From positions 1-64,000 of the forward strand of contig NZ_FXYF01000001.1 in the NCBI RefSeq assembly GCF_900184945.1: a stretch of DNA of 64,000 nucleotides, given 5' to 3'. The DNA comes from Antarctobacter aquimaris (GTDB lineage Bacteria > Pseudomonadota > Alphaproteobacteria > Rhodobacterales > Rhodobacteraceae). A program made the translations under genes and the position numbers. The stretch's first letter is position 1, and every line of letters begins with the position of its first letter. Below are positions 52,739 to 61,899 of the stretch, piece after piece. A model generated the notes under the pieces. It was not told where the DNA came from. It did not search any database and saw only the letters and a program-made list of their open reading frames with translations.

Positions 52739-53581
52739 ATGAACCGACTTCTTGCTGGGGCGACAGCCCTGGCCACAATACTTGCGCCCTTGGCGGCCAC
52801 CGCTCAGGAATGCACCAACGACGTCTGGAAAAAGGTCATGGACAGCGGCAAGCTGACCGTGGGCATCAAGGCCGACTACAAGCCCTGGGGCTACCGCGAC
52901 ACCGACGGCAACATCATCGGCATGGAAGCCGACATGGCGCAGGCCGTGGCCGATACCATGGGTGTCGATCTGGAACTGGTCGCCGTGGTCAGCTCCAACC
53001 GGATGCAGTTTCTCGAGCAGGGCCAGATCGACCTGATGATCGCCACCATGACCGACCGCCCCGACCGGCGCGAGCTGGTGGGCATCGTCGGCCCCAACTA
53101 TTACACCTCGGGCACCAACGCGCTGACGCCCAAGGCGCTGGGATTCACCCAGTGGGAAGAGCTGCGCGGCAAGCCGGTCTGCGGCGTGCAGGGGGCCTTC
53201 TACAACCAGATCGTCGAGGACCGCTACGGCGCGCAGATCGTCGCCTTTGCCGGTACTGCCGAGGCCAAGCAGGCGCTGCGCGACAAGAAATGCGTGGCCT
53301 TCGTCTACGACGACAGCTCGCACGGGTCGGACCTTGCCTCGGGCAACTGGGACGATTTCGAGATGGCCCTGCCCTCCGAGGACGACAGCCCCTGGGGTCT
53401 GGCCGTCCCCAAGGCCGAGGAAAACTGCGTGTTCGGCACCTTCATGAAGGGCATGCAGTACCAGTGGCACCTTGACGGCTCGCTGATCGCGCTGGAGGAA
53501 AAATGGGGCATCAAGCCCACCGCCTTCCTGCAAAAGCAGCACGATCTGATCAAGCAGACCACGCCGTCGTTCTCCGAGTGA
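52739..53581 (+). CDS. Periplasmic amino-acid-binding protein of an ABC transporter
   Basis: A 280-aa family-3 solute-binding protein. The signal peptide is MNRLLAGATALATILAPLAA with likely cleavage after TAQ or TA. The mature domain begins SGKLTVGIKADYKPWGYRD and contains GMEADMAQAVADTMGVDLEL, LIATMTDRPDRRELVGIVGP and GVQGAFYNQIVEDRYGAQIV, all typical of polar or acidic amino-acid binders. The exact ligand cannot be read. It heads a four-gene transporter operon (binding protein, two permeases, ATPase) with 7 bp to the next gene. Confidence 0.9.
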   Translation: MNRLLAGATALATILAPLAATAQECTNDVWKKVMDSGKLTVGIKADYKPWGYRDTDGNIIGMEADMAQAVADTMGVDLELVAVVSSNRMQFLEQGQIDLMIATMTDRPDRRELVGIVGPNYYTSGTNALTPKALGFTQWEELRGKPVCGVQGAFYNQIVEDRYGAQIVAFAGTAEAKQALRDKKCVAFVYDDSSHGSDLASGNWDDFEMALPSEDDSPWGLAVPKAEENCVFGTFMKGMQYQWHLDGSLIALEEKWGIKPTAFLQKQHDLIKQTTPSFSE

Positions 53582-53588
53582 CGAGCGC

Positions 53589-54341
53589 ATGACCGGCTTT
53601 GAGGAGTTCTTCCGTGAGCTTGCCGCCGAGCATGTGCGGTGGAACTTCATCTGGCTGTATGACGCCAAGCAGGCCGGACGCATCCTGTCCGGCCTGTGGA
53701 TGACCATCCAGCTCAGCATTGCCTGCGTGATCCTTTCGGTGATCATCGGCGTGCTGGGCGCCTGGGCGCAGGGCGCGCCCAACCGTTTCCTGCGCGCCGT
53801 CGTGCAGGGTTACATCCAGTTCTTTCGCAACACGCCGCCGCTGGTGCAGCTGCTGTTCTTCTATTTCGCGCTGGGGCAGTTCACGCCCTCCTACAGCCCC
53901 GACGGCTGGCTCGAGGTGCCGATCATCTCGAACGTCGGCTGGGCGATCATCTCGCTGTCGTTCTTCGCCGGGGCCTTCAACGTGGAAATCTTCCGCGCCG
54001 GGATCGAGGCGGTGCCGGACAGCACCGTCGAGGCGGCGGAATCGCTGGGCATGACGCGGACGCAGACCTACCGCGAGGTTGTGTTTCCGCTGGCGCTGCG
54101 GGTCTCGCTGCCGTCGCTGAACAACAACCTGGTGAACCTGGTCAAGACGACGACGCAGGCCTACGCCATCGCCGTGCCCGAACTGCTGTATGAAAGCGTG
54201 TCGGTCTGGAACGATTTCCCCTCGGCCCAGAACCCCACCATGCTGCTGCTGTTCGTGACCTACATCGTGCTGGTCGGCATCCTGGTGCTGGGCATGAACC
54301 GCTGGGAACGCAAGATGAGGATCCCCGGTTATGGCCAGTAG
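53589..54341 (+). CDS. Amino-acid ABC transporter permease (HisM/GlnP type), first subunit
   Basis: A 250-aa inner-membrane permease with about five helices. The N-terminal membrane start AGRILSGLWMTIQLSIACVI and VQGYIQFFRNTPPLVQLLFF (residues about 74-93) are typical of polar amino-acid permeases. The EAA loop that contacts the ATPase reads AVPDSTVEAAESLGMTRTQT (about 141-160). It pairs with the second permease, whose start lies within its last 11 bp. Confidence 0.9.
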   Translation: MTGFEEFFRELAAEHVRWNFIWLYDAKQAGRILSGLWMTIQLSIACVILSVIIGVLGAWAQGAPNRFLRAVVQGYIQFFRNTPPLVQLLFFYFALGQFTPSYSPDGWLEVPIISNVGWAIISLSFFAGAFNVEIFRAGIEAVPDSTVEAAESLGMTRTQTYREVVFPLALRVSLPSLNNNLVNLVKTTTQAYAIAVPELLYESVSVWNDFPSAQNPTMLLLFVTYIVLVGILVLGMNRWERKMRIPGYGQ

Positions 54342-55200
54342 GTTGCACGGTTCCACCGACCTGCCGGTGATGAAACCCTACGTCCTGCGCGGACACTGCT
54401 ACGACGAAATGTACCTGGTCCGCTGGCTGGCCTCGCTGCCGCCGTGGAGCATACTTGTCCTGCTGGCGGCCTGGCCCGCCGCCGCCTTTGCGCAGTCGGC
54501 CAGCTTTGGCACGGTGGACGCCTTTGCCGCACTGTGGCGCTGGCTGCCGTTCCTGACCTTCCAGGGCTTTCTGTTCAACGTGCTGATCTCGCTCTTTGCC
54601 ATGCTGATCGGCACGCTGCTGGGCGCGGTGCTGGGGCTGGGGCAGGTGTCGCACCGCCGCTGGCTGCGGCGCATCGCCTGGGCGATCACCCAGCTGTTCC
54701 GCAATTCCCCCTGGCTGGTGCTGCTCTTCGTGGTGCTGCTGGCCTTTCCGTTCCAGGTCACGATCTTCGGCGTGACCATCCCGATCCCGGGCTGGGTCAA
54801 GGCGGTGATCGGCCTGTCGCTGCCGATCATGGCCAACATCGCCGAAATCGTGCGCGGGGCGGTGAACTCGGTCCCCTCGGCACAGTGGGAGGCGGCGGAA
54901 TCGCTGTCCTTCACCCGCACGCAGACGCTGTGGCAGATCATCCTGCCGCAGGTGGTCAAGCGGATGATCCCGCCGTGGATGAACTGGTACGCGATCCTGA
55001 CCATGGCGACGCCGCTGTGTTCGCTGCTGGGCGTGGGCGAGATCATCACCTATTCGCGCCAGGCCATGGAGGCCGAGAACAACCACCCCGAACTGCTGAT
55101 GCCGTTCTATGGCTACGCGCTGCTGCTGTTCTTCGTCTACTGCTACCCGATCGCGCGTGTGACCATCGCGTTGGAACGGCGCTATTCGGTCAAACTGTGA
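54331..55200 (+). CDS. Amino-acid ABC transporter permease, second subunit
   Basis: A 289-aa permease of the same family, with a longer N-terminus: the first hydrophobic segment LASLPPWSILVLLAAWPAAA ends in a signal-like AFAQS before the canonical domain. The conserved blocks are FNVLISLFAMLIGTLLGAVL, ITQLFRNSPWLVLLFVVLLA and the EAA loop SVPSAQWEAAESLSFTRTQT (residues about 180-199). The start at 54331 overlaps the previous gene by 11 bp; a downstream ATG (MKPYVLRG) is an alternative start. It works as a heteromer with the preceding permease. Confidence 0.88.
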   Translation: MASRLHGSTDLPVMKPYVLRGHCYDEMYLVRWLASLPPWSILVLLAAWPAAAFAQSASFGTVDAFAALWRWLPFLTFQGFLFNVLISLFAMLIGTLLGAVLGLGQVSHRRWLRRIAWAITQLFRNSPWLVLLFVVLLAFPFQVTIFGVTIPIPGWVKAVIGLSLPIMANIAEIVRGAVNSVPSAQWEAAESLSFTRTQTLWQIILPQVVKRMIPPWMNWYAILTMATPLCSLLGVGEIITYSRQAMEAENNHPELLMPFYGYALLLFFVYCYPIARVTIALERRYSVKL

Positions 55201-55207
55201 GGCCCTC

Positions 55208-55954
55208 ATGAGCTGGACCCCCGATCAACCCATCGTCGCCCTCAAGGACGTCCGCAAAAGCTATGGCGACACCGAGGTGCTGAAGGGCGTCAGCCTGAAC
55301 GTGATGAAGGGTGAGGTGATCTGCATCATCGGGCCCTCCGGTTCGGGCAAGTCGACGTTGATCCGCTGCATCAACGCGCTGAACGACATCCAGGGCGGGT
55401 CCATCACCGTCGAGGGCCAGGAGGTGCATGTGCCCAAGCTGGACAAGCTGGCGCTGCGCAAGAAGGTCGGCATGGTGTTCCAGCAGTACAACCTGTTTCC
55501 GCACAAGACGGCGCTGGAAAACGTCATGATGGCGCCGGTCAAGGTGCTGAAGGAAGACCCAAAGGAGGTCGAAAAGCGGGCCCTCGCGCTGATTGCCAAG
55601 GTCCGGTTGGAGGGCAAGGAAAACAGCTATCCGGGTGAGCTGTCGGGCGGACAGCAACAGCGGGTGGCGATTGCGCGGAGCCTTGCCATGCGTCCCGACG
55701 TGATGCTGTTCGACGAGGTGACGGCGGCGCTGGACCCCGAGACGGTCAAGGAGGTGCTGGTCACCATCAAGGACCTGGCGGCCGAGGGCATGACCTGCAT
55801 CCTGGTGACGCACGAGATGGGCTTTGCCCGCGAGGTCGCCGACCACATCTATTTCACCGACCGCGGCGTGATCGTCGAACACGGCCCCCCGGCGACCTTC
55901 TTCACCGAGGCCAAGGACCCGCGGACGCAGGAATTCCTCAGCCAGATCCTGTGA
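55208..55954 (+). CDS. Amino-acid ABC transporter ATP-binding protein
   Basis: A 248-aa ATPase of the HisP/GlnQ type. Walker A is IIGPSGSGKSTLIRCINAL (residues about 37-55), the Q-loop is GMVFQQYNLFPHKTALENV, the signature is GELSGGQQQRVAIARSLAM (about 140-158), Walker B is VMLFDEVTAALDPETVKEVL, and the H-loop histidine is in LVTHEMGFAREVADH. It powers uptake through the two permeases. The Walker B neighbour reads DEVTAALDPE where most relatives have DEPTSALDPE, a minor substitution. It is 7 bp after the second permease gene. Confidence 0.93.
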   Translation: MSWTPDQPIVALKDVRKSYGDTEVLKGVSLNVMKGEVICIIGPSGSGKSTLIRCINALNDIQGGSITVEGQEVHVPKLDKLALRKKVGMVFQQYNLFPHKTALENVMMAPVKVLKEDPKEVEKRALALIAKVRLEGKENSYPGELSGGQQQRVAIARSLAMRPDVMLFDEVTAALDPETVKEVLVTIKDLAAEGMTCILVTHEMGFAREVADHIYFTDRGVIVEHGPPATFFTEAKDPRTQEFLSQIL

Positions 55955-55965
55955 GGTGGCAAGAG

Positions 55966-55986
55966 GTCCCGGGTCAGGCCGGGGAC
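55966..55986. terminator. Near-perfect palindrome between convergent genes, probable bidirectional terminator
   Basis: GTCCCGGG and CCGGGGAC arms (one internal mismatch) enclose TCAGG. The sequence closely resembles the palindrome at 341-361, and the placement is the same: between the ends of two convergent genes. No T-run is present. Confidence 0.45.
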
Positions 55987-55996
55987 GGATGTTCCC

Positions 55997-56647
55997 TCAG
56001 TTTCCAGTCGCGGAAAAATGCTGGTAGTCCTTCGACGACGTCCAGTCGCCGCCCCAGCCCCAGCCGCGCTTCTTGAACGCCCGCACCACGGCGTCATCCG
56101 CCACGATCACGCCCTTGACCTCGGCCCGCCGCTCGTGCGGCTCATCATAATCCACCCCGGCCGAGGGCGAGGTCCGCCGCCCCTGCACATAGGGGTTCTG
56201 CACCGGGTTGATGTCGATCGCCTTGCCCAGCGCGTGCTGCGACAGCCGCGAGGTGCCCGCCACCACCCGGCAGTTGAACGCGCTGGTGTTGTTCGCCGCC
56301 ATGGAAAACCCGTCGTCGCCGCGGAACATGTAGACCGGCTTGATGCTCTGGATCGGGAAACCGGCGGCGTGGATCTCGGCAAAGATGTCCAGCATGTCGC
56401 CGGCCACCTCCGCAGCGACGATCATCTCTCCGGTCCGGGTCTTTCCTTCGAAATCGACGTAAGGCACCCGCAGCAGGCGCAATGCGTCCCGCTGGGGGCA
56501 GGGCAGGTCGGCGTGCCAGCTGACGCCCTGCATGTTCTGCCAGGTGTCGTCCGGAATCGGGCCCTGCGTCCCACGCAGAGGCTCGGCATCGGCGGCAAGC
56601 GCCGCGAGGGTGGCGCAGAGCGCGCCGAGGCTAATCCGTGTCCACAT
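55997..56647 (-). CDS. Secreted M15-type D,D-carboxypeptidase-like protein (zinc peptidase fold)
   Basis: A 216-aa protein with a signal peptide (MWTRISLGALCATLAALAADA). The catalytic region reads SRLSQHALGKAIDINPVQNP (residues about 136-155) and, near the C-terminus, GGDWTSSKDYQHFSATGN. These give the H-x6-D...H zinc-ligand pattern of the M15/VanY/CwlK-like fold. It probably trims peptidoglycan cross-links or stem peptides in the periplasm. The chosen ATG (56647) has GGAG 9 bp upstream; an ATG two codons earlier is too close to it. It is convergent with the ABC transporter and 79 bp downstream of the first ClpP-like gene. Confidence 0.78.
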   Translation of the reverse strand: MWTRISLGALCATLAALAADAEPLRGTQGPIPDDTWQNMQGVSWHADLPCPQRDALRLLRVPYVDFEGKTRTGEMIVAAEVAGDMLDIFAEIHAAGFPIQSIKPVYMFRGDDGFSMAANNTSAFNCRVVAGTSRLSQHALGKAIDINPVQNPYVQGRRTSPSAGVDYDEPHERRAEVKGVIVADDAVVRAFKKRGWGWGGDWTSSKDYQHFSATGN

Positions 56648-56726
56648 CGTCATTCGCTCCGGCAAGGGTCGGGTCGCGCCAGAAAACCCCGGCGCGGCCC
56701 GCTCTGCAAGTCCGGCAACCCCCCGG

Positions 56727-58157
56727 TCAGTTGCTCAGGAACTTGCGGCTGATGTAGCCCGTGGTCCCGTTCTGACCGATGATCTCGTACCAGAGCATGT
56801 TTTCATCGACGCAGCCCTGTGCCTCGTCCGCGACGCCAGCGGCCGACGGGCTCTCGGTCAGCACCTCGCAGATCGACAGGCAGGTCCGGGCGCGGTCATT
56901 GTCGCGCAGCGGCAGCAGGCGACCGGTGTCGGGCACCTGGACCCGCTCGGCCAGCCGCACCTGGCCGACCACCGGCGCCCGCAGGCCCGGCGCCGCGCGG
57001 ATGTTGACGAATTCGTTGACGTTGACGATCCGCGCATCCGCCCCGATCAGGCGGCACGAGTTGAACCCGCCGACCTGGCCCGCCGCCCCCGGCGACCGCG
57101 CCGCCCGGAAAAACGCCTGCGCCTGCGCCCGATCACCCGCCTGCGCAACTGGCAGCGACGCGATCTTCTGATCGGTGGGATACAGCATGTAGGGGTAGAT
57201 CAAACCGCTGACGTCCTGATCGGTGGCGCCGCCGGTATACTGCGCGCCTCCCGAGGCCACGACCGGGCTGTAGTCGTTGAAGCTGCCCGATGCGTAAAGC
57301 CGCACCTCGCATTGCGCCGAGCCTTCGTAACGGAAATCCCGCGTGCTGAAGGCGGTCAGACCCTCGTCGGTGATTTCCTCGAAGCTGAACTCCAACGGCG
57401 GACTGTCGAAATAGGGCGCATAATCCAGCAAGCCCGAGTCGACGTGCCGGCAGGCATTGGTCAGCGCCTGCTTCACGTCGATCTTCGGCATCTCGACCGG
57501 CGCCACGTCGATCTGCCAGCGCGCGGCCTGGCCCACCGTTTCGACATAGGACATCTCGAACGGCGGGGTGCCCAGCAGCTTCAGGAACAGCGAATCCGGG
57601 ATCGCCGTGCCCCAGTTCGCCCGGTGTTCCAGGATCCCGGCCATGCTGACCAGAGCGATGGCATAGGCCGTGTCGACCTCTGACCGGGAATAGCTGCGGT
57701 CGCCCAGCAGCAGCGAGGGCGCGTGGAACCCCAGCTTGCCCCGCGGGTGCAACAGCCGGTCGGTGCCAAAGGCGCCGCCGGCCTCGGGGTTGTTGAAGCG
57801 TCCGGCCATGAATGCCACGGCGCAGGCACTCTCACACGCGGCACCGTCGGCGATGGCGGTGCCGTAGTTCCATTCGGCGATCAGGTCGGCAAGCAGCAGG
57901 CCCTCGCTCAGCAAGCCGCCGGGCGAATCCAGGCAGATGCGGCGCCCGATGGGCGAATAGCCGGTGGGATAGCCCAGTTGTTCGAACAGCGCCCGCAGCG
58001 TGTCGGTGTCTCCGGCGGCGATCTGGCCCGTGATCTCGATGCGGCAGCCCATCTCCTCGGAGCCGCCCAGCCGGATCTCGGCCGCCTCCGAACCGGCGGC
58101 GAGGGTGGAAAAAATCAGGCTCAGGGCCACCAGGATGGCGCGCGGAAAAACGGGCAT
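56727..58157 (-). CDS. Secreted ClpP-like serine-protease-fold protein with C-terminal SH3-like domain, copy 1
   Basis: A 476-aa exported protein (signal peptide about residues 1-26, ending GSEAA). Residues about 36-190 resemble the ClpP/crotonase fold: RRICLDSPGGLLSEGLLLAD, then ACESACAVAFMAGRF with S110 in the nucleophile position between C108 and C112, then LLHPRGKLGFHAPSLLL with H145 as the likely base. The pattern is that of predicted periplasmic proteins grouped as COG3904, whose function is unknown. Residues about 375-476 form a bacterial SH3-like domain (NEFVNIRAAPGLRAPVVGQV and LWYEIIGQNGTTGYISRKFL), which suggests cell-wall binding. It is a tandem paralogue of the next gene. Confidence 0.75.
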   Translation of the reverse strand: MPVFPRAILVALSLIFSTLAAGSEAAEIRLGGSEEMGCRIEITGQIAAGDTDTLRALFEQLGYPTGYSPIGRRICLDSPGGLLSEGLLLADLIAEWNYGTAIADGAACESACAVAFMAGRFNNPEAGGAFGTDRLLHPRGKLGFHAPSLLLGDRSYSRSEVDTAYAIALVSMAGILEHRANWGTAIPDSLFLKLLGTPPFEMSYVETVGQAARWQIDVAPVEMPKIDVKQALTNACRHVDSGLLDYAPYFDSPPLEFSFEEITDEGLTAFSTRDFRYEGSAQCEVRLYASGSFNDYSPVVASGGAQYTGGATDQDVSGLIYPYMLYPTDQKIASLPVAQAGDRAQAQAFFRAARSPGAAGQVGGFNSCRLIGADARIVNVNEFVNIRAAPGLRAPVVGQVRLAERVQVPDTGRLLPLRDNDRARTCLSICEVLTESPSAAGVADEAQGCVDENMLWYEIIGQNGTTGYISRKFLSN

Positions 58158-58277
58158 GTCATGTCTCTTTCTGAAAATGTCCGGGCCAAGGCTAACATGG
58201 CCGCCCGCCTCGACAAAGGCGGATCGGCCGCCAGGGCCTTTTCCGGTGCGGACCGTGGCGTACGCCGGAAAGCGCCC

Positions 58278-59702
58278 TCACTCGTCCAGGAACTGGCGGC
58301 TGATGTAACCCGCCTGCCCGCTGCCGTCGCGGATCTCGTACCAGAAGACGTTGTCCTCGATGCAGGCGTTGACCTGCGCGCGCAGGCCTTCGTTCGCGGT
58401 GTCGAGCGCGAGGTCGTTGCACGCCTTGAGGCAGGTGCGTGCCCTGTCGCCGCCCTCGGGGGTCTGAAGGTCCTGCGTGGCGATCACGCGGACGCGTTCG
58501 CCCAGCGGCACCTGCCGCACCACCGACGAGCCAAAGCCGGGACCGTCGCGCAGGTTGACGTATTCCCGGACGTTGACGATCCGTGCCTCGGGCGAGAGCA
58601 GCCAGCAGGACCGGATCTCGACCTCGGACAGTTCGCGCCGCGCGGCCGCCTGGATCGCGGCAAAGAACGGTTTTTCGCCGATGGCGGCGGGGCTGTCGGC
58701 GACCGGCAGCGCCTCCAGCGGCAGGCGGGGGTCGTGGAACTGGTAGGCGTAGACCTCGCTGCGGGTGTCCTCGTTGGCGAGACCGCCCTCGATGGTCAGG
58801 TAGCCGATCGGTCCCAGCGGGTCGCCCGTGGCGGCCAGGGTCAGCTCGCATTCGGCCGCGGCCTCGGCCCGGAACCCGCCCAGCGAGGTGGCCTGCGCGC
58901 GGTCCGGGCCAAGGTTGGCATAGGAAAACGGCAGGTTGGCCGAGCCGTACAGGTAGGTGTCCGAGGGCCGCTGATCCAGCATCCCGCCATCTGCGTTCAG
59001 GCAGGCGTAGCGCAGCGCGGACTCGATATCGACGGCGGTCAGGGCCACCGGCGCGACCTCGATCTGCCATTGCGCGGCCTGCTCGACGGTCTCGACGTAG
59101 GTCATGTCGTTGGCCGGGGTGTTGAGCATGGTCAGCAGCAGCGAATCCGCGATCTGCGTCCCGGTTTCGGACCGCATCCTCAGCACCTCGCCCAGGGTCG
59201 ACAGGGCCAGGGAATGGGCGGTGTTCACCTCTTCGCGGGCATAGGGGCGGTCCTCGGTCACCAGCGCGGGGGAATGAAAGCCCAGCGTGCCGCGCGGGTG
59301 CAGCAGGCGGTCCGGCAGGACGGCGGTTTCACCGACGATGTGGCTGAAGCGTCCGGCCAGGAACAGCACCGCGCAGGCGCTTTCGCAGGTGGCACCCTCG
59401 GGCACGGCGGTGCCGAGCGAACGGCGCGTGATCTCGTCGGCCATGCGCACCGCTTCGGCCAGGGTGCCGCCGATGCTGTCCAGGCAGATGCGGCGGCCGA
59501 CCGGGCTGGCGGGATCGGGTTCGGGCAGTTCGGCCAGCAGCGCGGTGAAGGCGCGCGCATCCCACAGCCCGATCGGGCCGTCGATGCGGGCAAAGCACCC
59601 CATGCCCTGCCCGTCCGAACCGGTGATGGTGGCCGCCTGCGCGGCGCCTGCCAGTGTCCAAAGGGTGGCGGCCATCGCCAGCCGCCCAAGCACCTGTTTC
59701 AT
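58278..59702 (-). CDS. Secreted ClpP-like serine-protease-fold protein with C-terminal SH3-like domain, copy 2
   Basis: A 474-aa exported protein starting at MKQVLGRLAMAATLWTLAGA with GGAGAAGG upstream. It has the same architecture as its neighbour. RRICLDSIGGTLAEAVRMAD precedes TCESACAVLFLAGRF (C106, S108, C110), followed by LLHPRGTLGFHSPALV with H143. An SH3-like tail carries REYVNLRDGPGFGSSVVRQV and FWYEIRDGSGQAGYISRQFL. The middle region contains TYVETVEQAAQWQIEVAP, matched by SYVETVGQAARWQIDVAP in copy 1, which confirms duplication. Predicted function: periplasmic protease or peptidase-like enzyme at the cell wall; substrate unknown. It is separated from copy 1 by 120 bp. Confidence 0.75.
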   Translation of the reverse strand: MKQVLGRLAMAATLWTLAGAAQAATITGSDGQGMGCFARIDGPIGLWDARAFTALLAELPEPDPASPVGRRICLDSIGGTLAEAVRMADEITRRSLGTAVPEGATCESACAVLFLAGRFSHIVGETAVLPDRLLHPRGTLGFHSPALVTEDRPYAREEVNTAHSLALSTLGEVLRMRSETGTQIADSLLLTMLNTPANDMTYVETVEQAAQWQIEVAPVALTAVDIESALRYACLNADGGMLDQRPSDTYLYGSANLPFSYANLGPDRAQATSLGGFRAEAAAECELTLAATGDPLGPIGYLTIEGGLANEDTRSEVYAYQFHDPRLPLEALPVADSPAAIGEKPFFAAIQAAARRELSEVEIRSCWLLSPEARIVNVREYVNLRDGPGFGSSVVRQVPLGERVRVIATQDLQTPEGGDRARTCLKACNDLALDTANEGLRAQVNACIEDNVFWYEIRDGSGQAGYISRQFLDE

Positions 59703-59860
59703 GTCCTTCTCCGTCTGCCCGGGCCTTTTGAGCAAAGACTAGCACGGCAAAACCGGTTTGTGGGCGGGGAAATGCCCTTCCGGGCGCTGCGGCGCGTGAT
59801 TGCCGAATCGGGTGGCGGCCGGGGATGAAACCGCCGCGACGGCAGGCTGCGGCGTACGGG

Positions 59861-61783
59861 TCAGGCACGTTCCGGGAAGGTGTAGACCTGCGCGTTCCTG
59901 CCCAGGATGCCCAGCGCCGTGGCGCGGATGTGTTCCACCGTAAGGCCGGCGTCGGCATACATCTCGTCCGGGCTGGCCTGGTGGATGAAACGGTCCGGCA
60001 AGGTCATCGGCCGCACGGCCAGGCCCCGGTCCAGCAGCCCCTCGCGCGCCAGCGCGTGCAGCACGACCGACCCGAACCCGCCCTCCGCCCCCGGCTCCAG
60101 CGTGATCAGCCCGCGATGGTGCCGCGCCAGCTGGCGGACCAGGTCGAGGTCCAGCGGCTTGGCAAAGCGGGCATCGGCGACGGTGACGCTGTGGCCTTCG
60201 GCCTCCAGCAGGGCGGCTGCCTCCAGCGCCTGCGGCAACAGGCTGCCATAGCTGAGAATGGCGAGGTCGCTGCCTTCGCGGATCACCCGACCCTTGCCCA
60301 GCGGCAGCACCTCCCCGCGCTCGGGCAGTTGCACCCCGATGCCGTTGCCGCGCGGATAGCGGAAGGCGATCGGGCCTTCGTCATGCGCGGCGGCGGTGGC
60401 GACCATGTGGACCAGTTCCGCCTCGTCCGCCGCTGCCATGACGGTAAAGCCCGGCAGGTTGGACAGGTAGGCGATGTCGAAGGACCCGGCATGGGTGGCG
60501 CCATCTGCCCCCACCAGCCCGGCCCGGTCGATGGCAAAGCGCACCGGCAGGCGTTGCAGCGCCACGTCGTGCACGATCTGGTCATAGCCGCGTTGCAGGA
60601 AGGTCGAATAGATCGCGCAGAAGGGCCGCAGCCCACTGGCCGCCATGCCGGCGGCAAAGGTCACGCCGTGCTGTTCGGCGATGCCCACGTCAAAGACGCG
60701 CTTGGGGAACCGCTGCGCCATCAGGTTGACGCCGGTGCCTTCGGGCATGGCCGCTGTGACGGCGACGACCCGCGGATCGCGCGCCGCCTCTTCGGTCAGC
60801 GCCCTGCCAAAGACCGAGGTGTAGCTGGGGGCGTTGGGCCTGGACTTGGCCTGTGCGCCCGTCTCGAGGTTGAACTTGGACACGCCGTGGTACTTGTCGG
60901 CGCTGTTCTCGGCCGGGGCATAGCCCTTGCCCTTGACCGTGCAGCAATGGATCAGCACCGGCCCGTTGGCCAGCGTCTGCGCCGCGCGCAGCACGGTCAG
61001 CAGCTGGTGCATGTCATGGCCGTTGATTGGCCCCATGTAGTCGAAACCCAGCTCGTCGAACAGGGTCGAAGACCCGCCCTGCCCCGTCACCAGCTGGCGC
61101 GCACGGCGCGCGCCTTCGCGCATCGGCGGCGGCATCAGTTTCTCAAAGCTGTCGGCCAGGGTCTTCATCTGCGCCATGGGCTCCGAGGCGTAGAGGCGGG
61201 AGAGATAGGTCGACATGGCGCCCACCGGGGGCGCGATGCTCATCTCGTTGTCGTTGAGGATGACGATCAGGCGGCGGCCCTCTGCACCGGCGTTGTTCAG
61301 CGCCTCGTAGGCCATGCCCGCGCTGATGCTGCCGTCCCCGATGACGGCGATGGCGTCGCCCGTCGGGCGACCCATGTCGCGACCCACCGCAAAGCCCAGC
61401 GCCGCGCTGATCGAGGTCGAGGAATGCGCCGCGCCGAAGGGATCGTATTCGCTCTCGTCACGCCTGGTAAAGCCGGACAGGCCGTCCTTCTGGCGCAGCG
61501 TGCGGATGCGGTCGCGCCTGCCGGTCAGCACCTTGTGCGGATAGCACTGGTGGCCCACGTCCCAGATCAGCTTGTCCATCGGCGTGTTGAACACCGCGTG
61601 GATGGCGACGGTCAGTTCGACCACGCCCAGCGAGGACCCGAGATGCCCGCCGGTTTCCGACACCGCCGAGATCACCTCGGCGCGCAATTCGCGCGCCACC
61701 TGGGCCAGCTCGCGGTCGCTGAGGCCCTTGAGGTCGGAGGGGCCGGCGATGCGGTCCAGCAGCGGGGTGTCGGGGCGGGTCAT
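59861..61783 (-). CDS. dxs: 1-deoxy-D-xylulose-5-phosphate synthase
   Basis: A 640-aa thiamine-diphosphate enzyme condensing pyruvate and glyceraldehyde 3-phosphate, the entry step of the MEP isoprenoid pathway. The start [20 protein letters not shown] has GGAGGA upstream. [19 protein letters not shown], the TPP/magnesium motif [20 protein letters not shown] (residues about 149-168), PTHDGTF-like [16 protein letters not shown], and the transketolase C-domain are present. It is 195 bp after pufC, separated by three hairpins, so it may have its own promoter or be partly read through from puf. Its presence next to puf fits supply of prenyl units for pigments. Confidence 0.96.
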   Translation of the reverse strand: MTRPDTPLLDRIAGPSDLKGLSDRELAQVARELRAEVISAVSETGGHLGSSLGVVELTVAIHAVFNTPMDKLIWDVGHQCYPHKVLTGRRDRIRTLRQKDGLSGFTRRDESEYDPFGAAHSSTSISAALGFAVGRDMGRPTGDAIAVIGDGSISAGMAYEALNNAGAEGRRLIVILNDNEMSIAPPVGAMSTYLSRLYASEPMAQMKTLADSFEKLMPPPMREGARRARQLVTGQGGSSTLFDELGFDYMGPINGHDMHQLLTVLRAAQTLANGPVLIHCCTVKGKGYAPAENSADKYHGVSKFNLETGAQAKSRPNAPSYTSVFGRALTEEAARDPRVVAVTAAMPEGTGVNLMAQRFPKRVFDVGIAEQHGVTFAAGMAASGLRPFCAIYSTFLQRGYDQIVHDVALQRLPVRFAIDRAGLVGADGATHAGSFDIAYLSNLPGFTVMAAADEAELVHMVATAAAHDEGPIAFRYPRGNGIGVQLPERGEVLPLGKGRVIREGSDLAILSYGSLLPQALEAAALLEAEGHSVTVADARFAKPLDLDLVRQLARHHRGLITLEPGAEGGFGSVVLHALAREGLLDRGLAVRPMTLPDRFIHQASPDEMYADAGLTVEHIRATALGILGRNAQVYTFPERA

Positions 61784-61811
61784 GACGGGTCCTCCATGGG
61801 GGTGGGGCGAT

Positions 61812-61855
61812 TGGCGCCACGCTCTTTGGGAGGGAACCCTGGGAACGTGGCGCCA
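61812..61855 (-). repeat. Long-loop inverted repeat upstream of dxs
   Basis: Perfect 10-bp arms TGGCGCCACG (61812-61821) and CGTGGCGCCA (61846-61855) enclose 24 nt. It lies 28 bp before the dxs start, so it would fold in the dxs leader or act as a regulatory site. Confidence 0.5.
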
Positions 61856-61857
61856 GG

Positions 61858-61876
61858 TTCCTGTCGCCAACAGGAA
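61858..61876 (-). repeat. Short stem-loop upstream of dxs
   Basis: Arms TTCCTGT (61858-61864) and ACAGGAA (61870-61876) with loop CGCCA, directly next to the preceding inverted repeat. Confidence 0.5.
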
Positions 61877-61899
61877 GGGACGGGGATGTTGGGCCCCGC

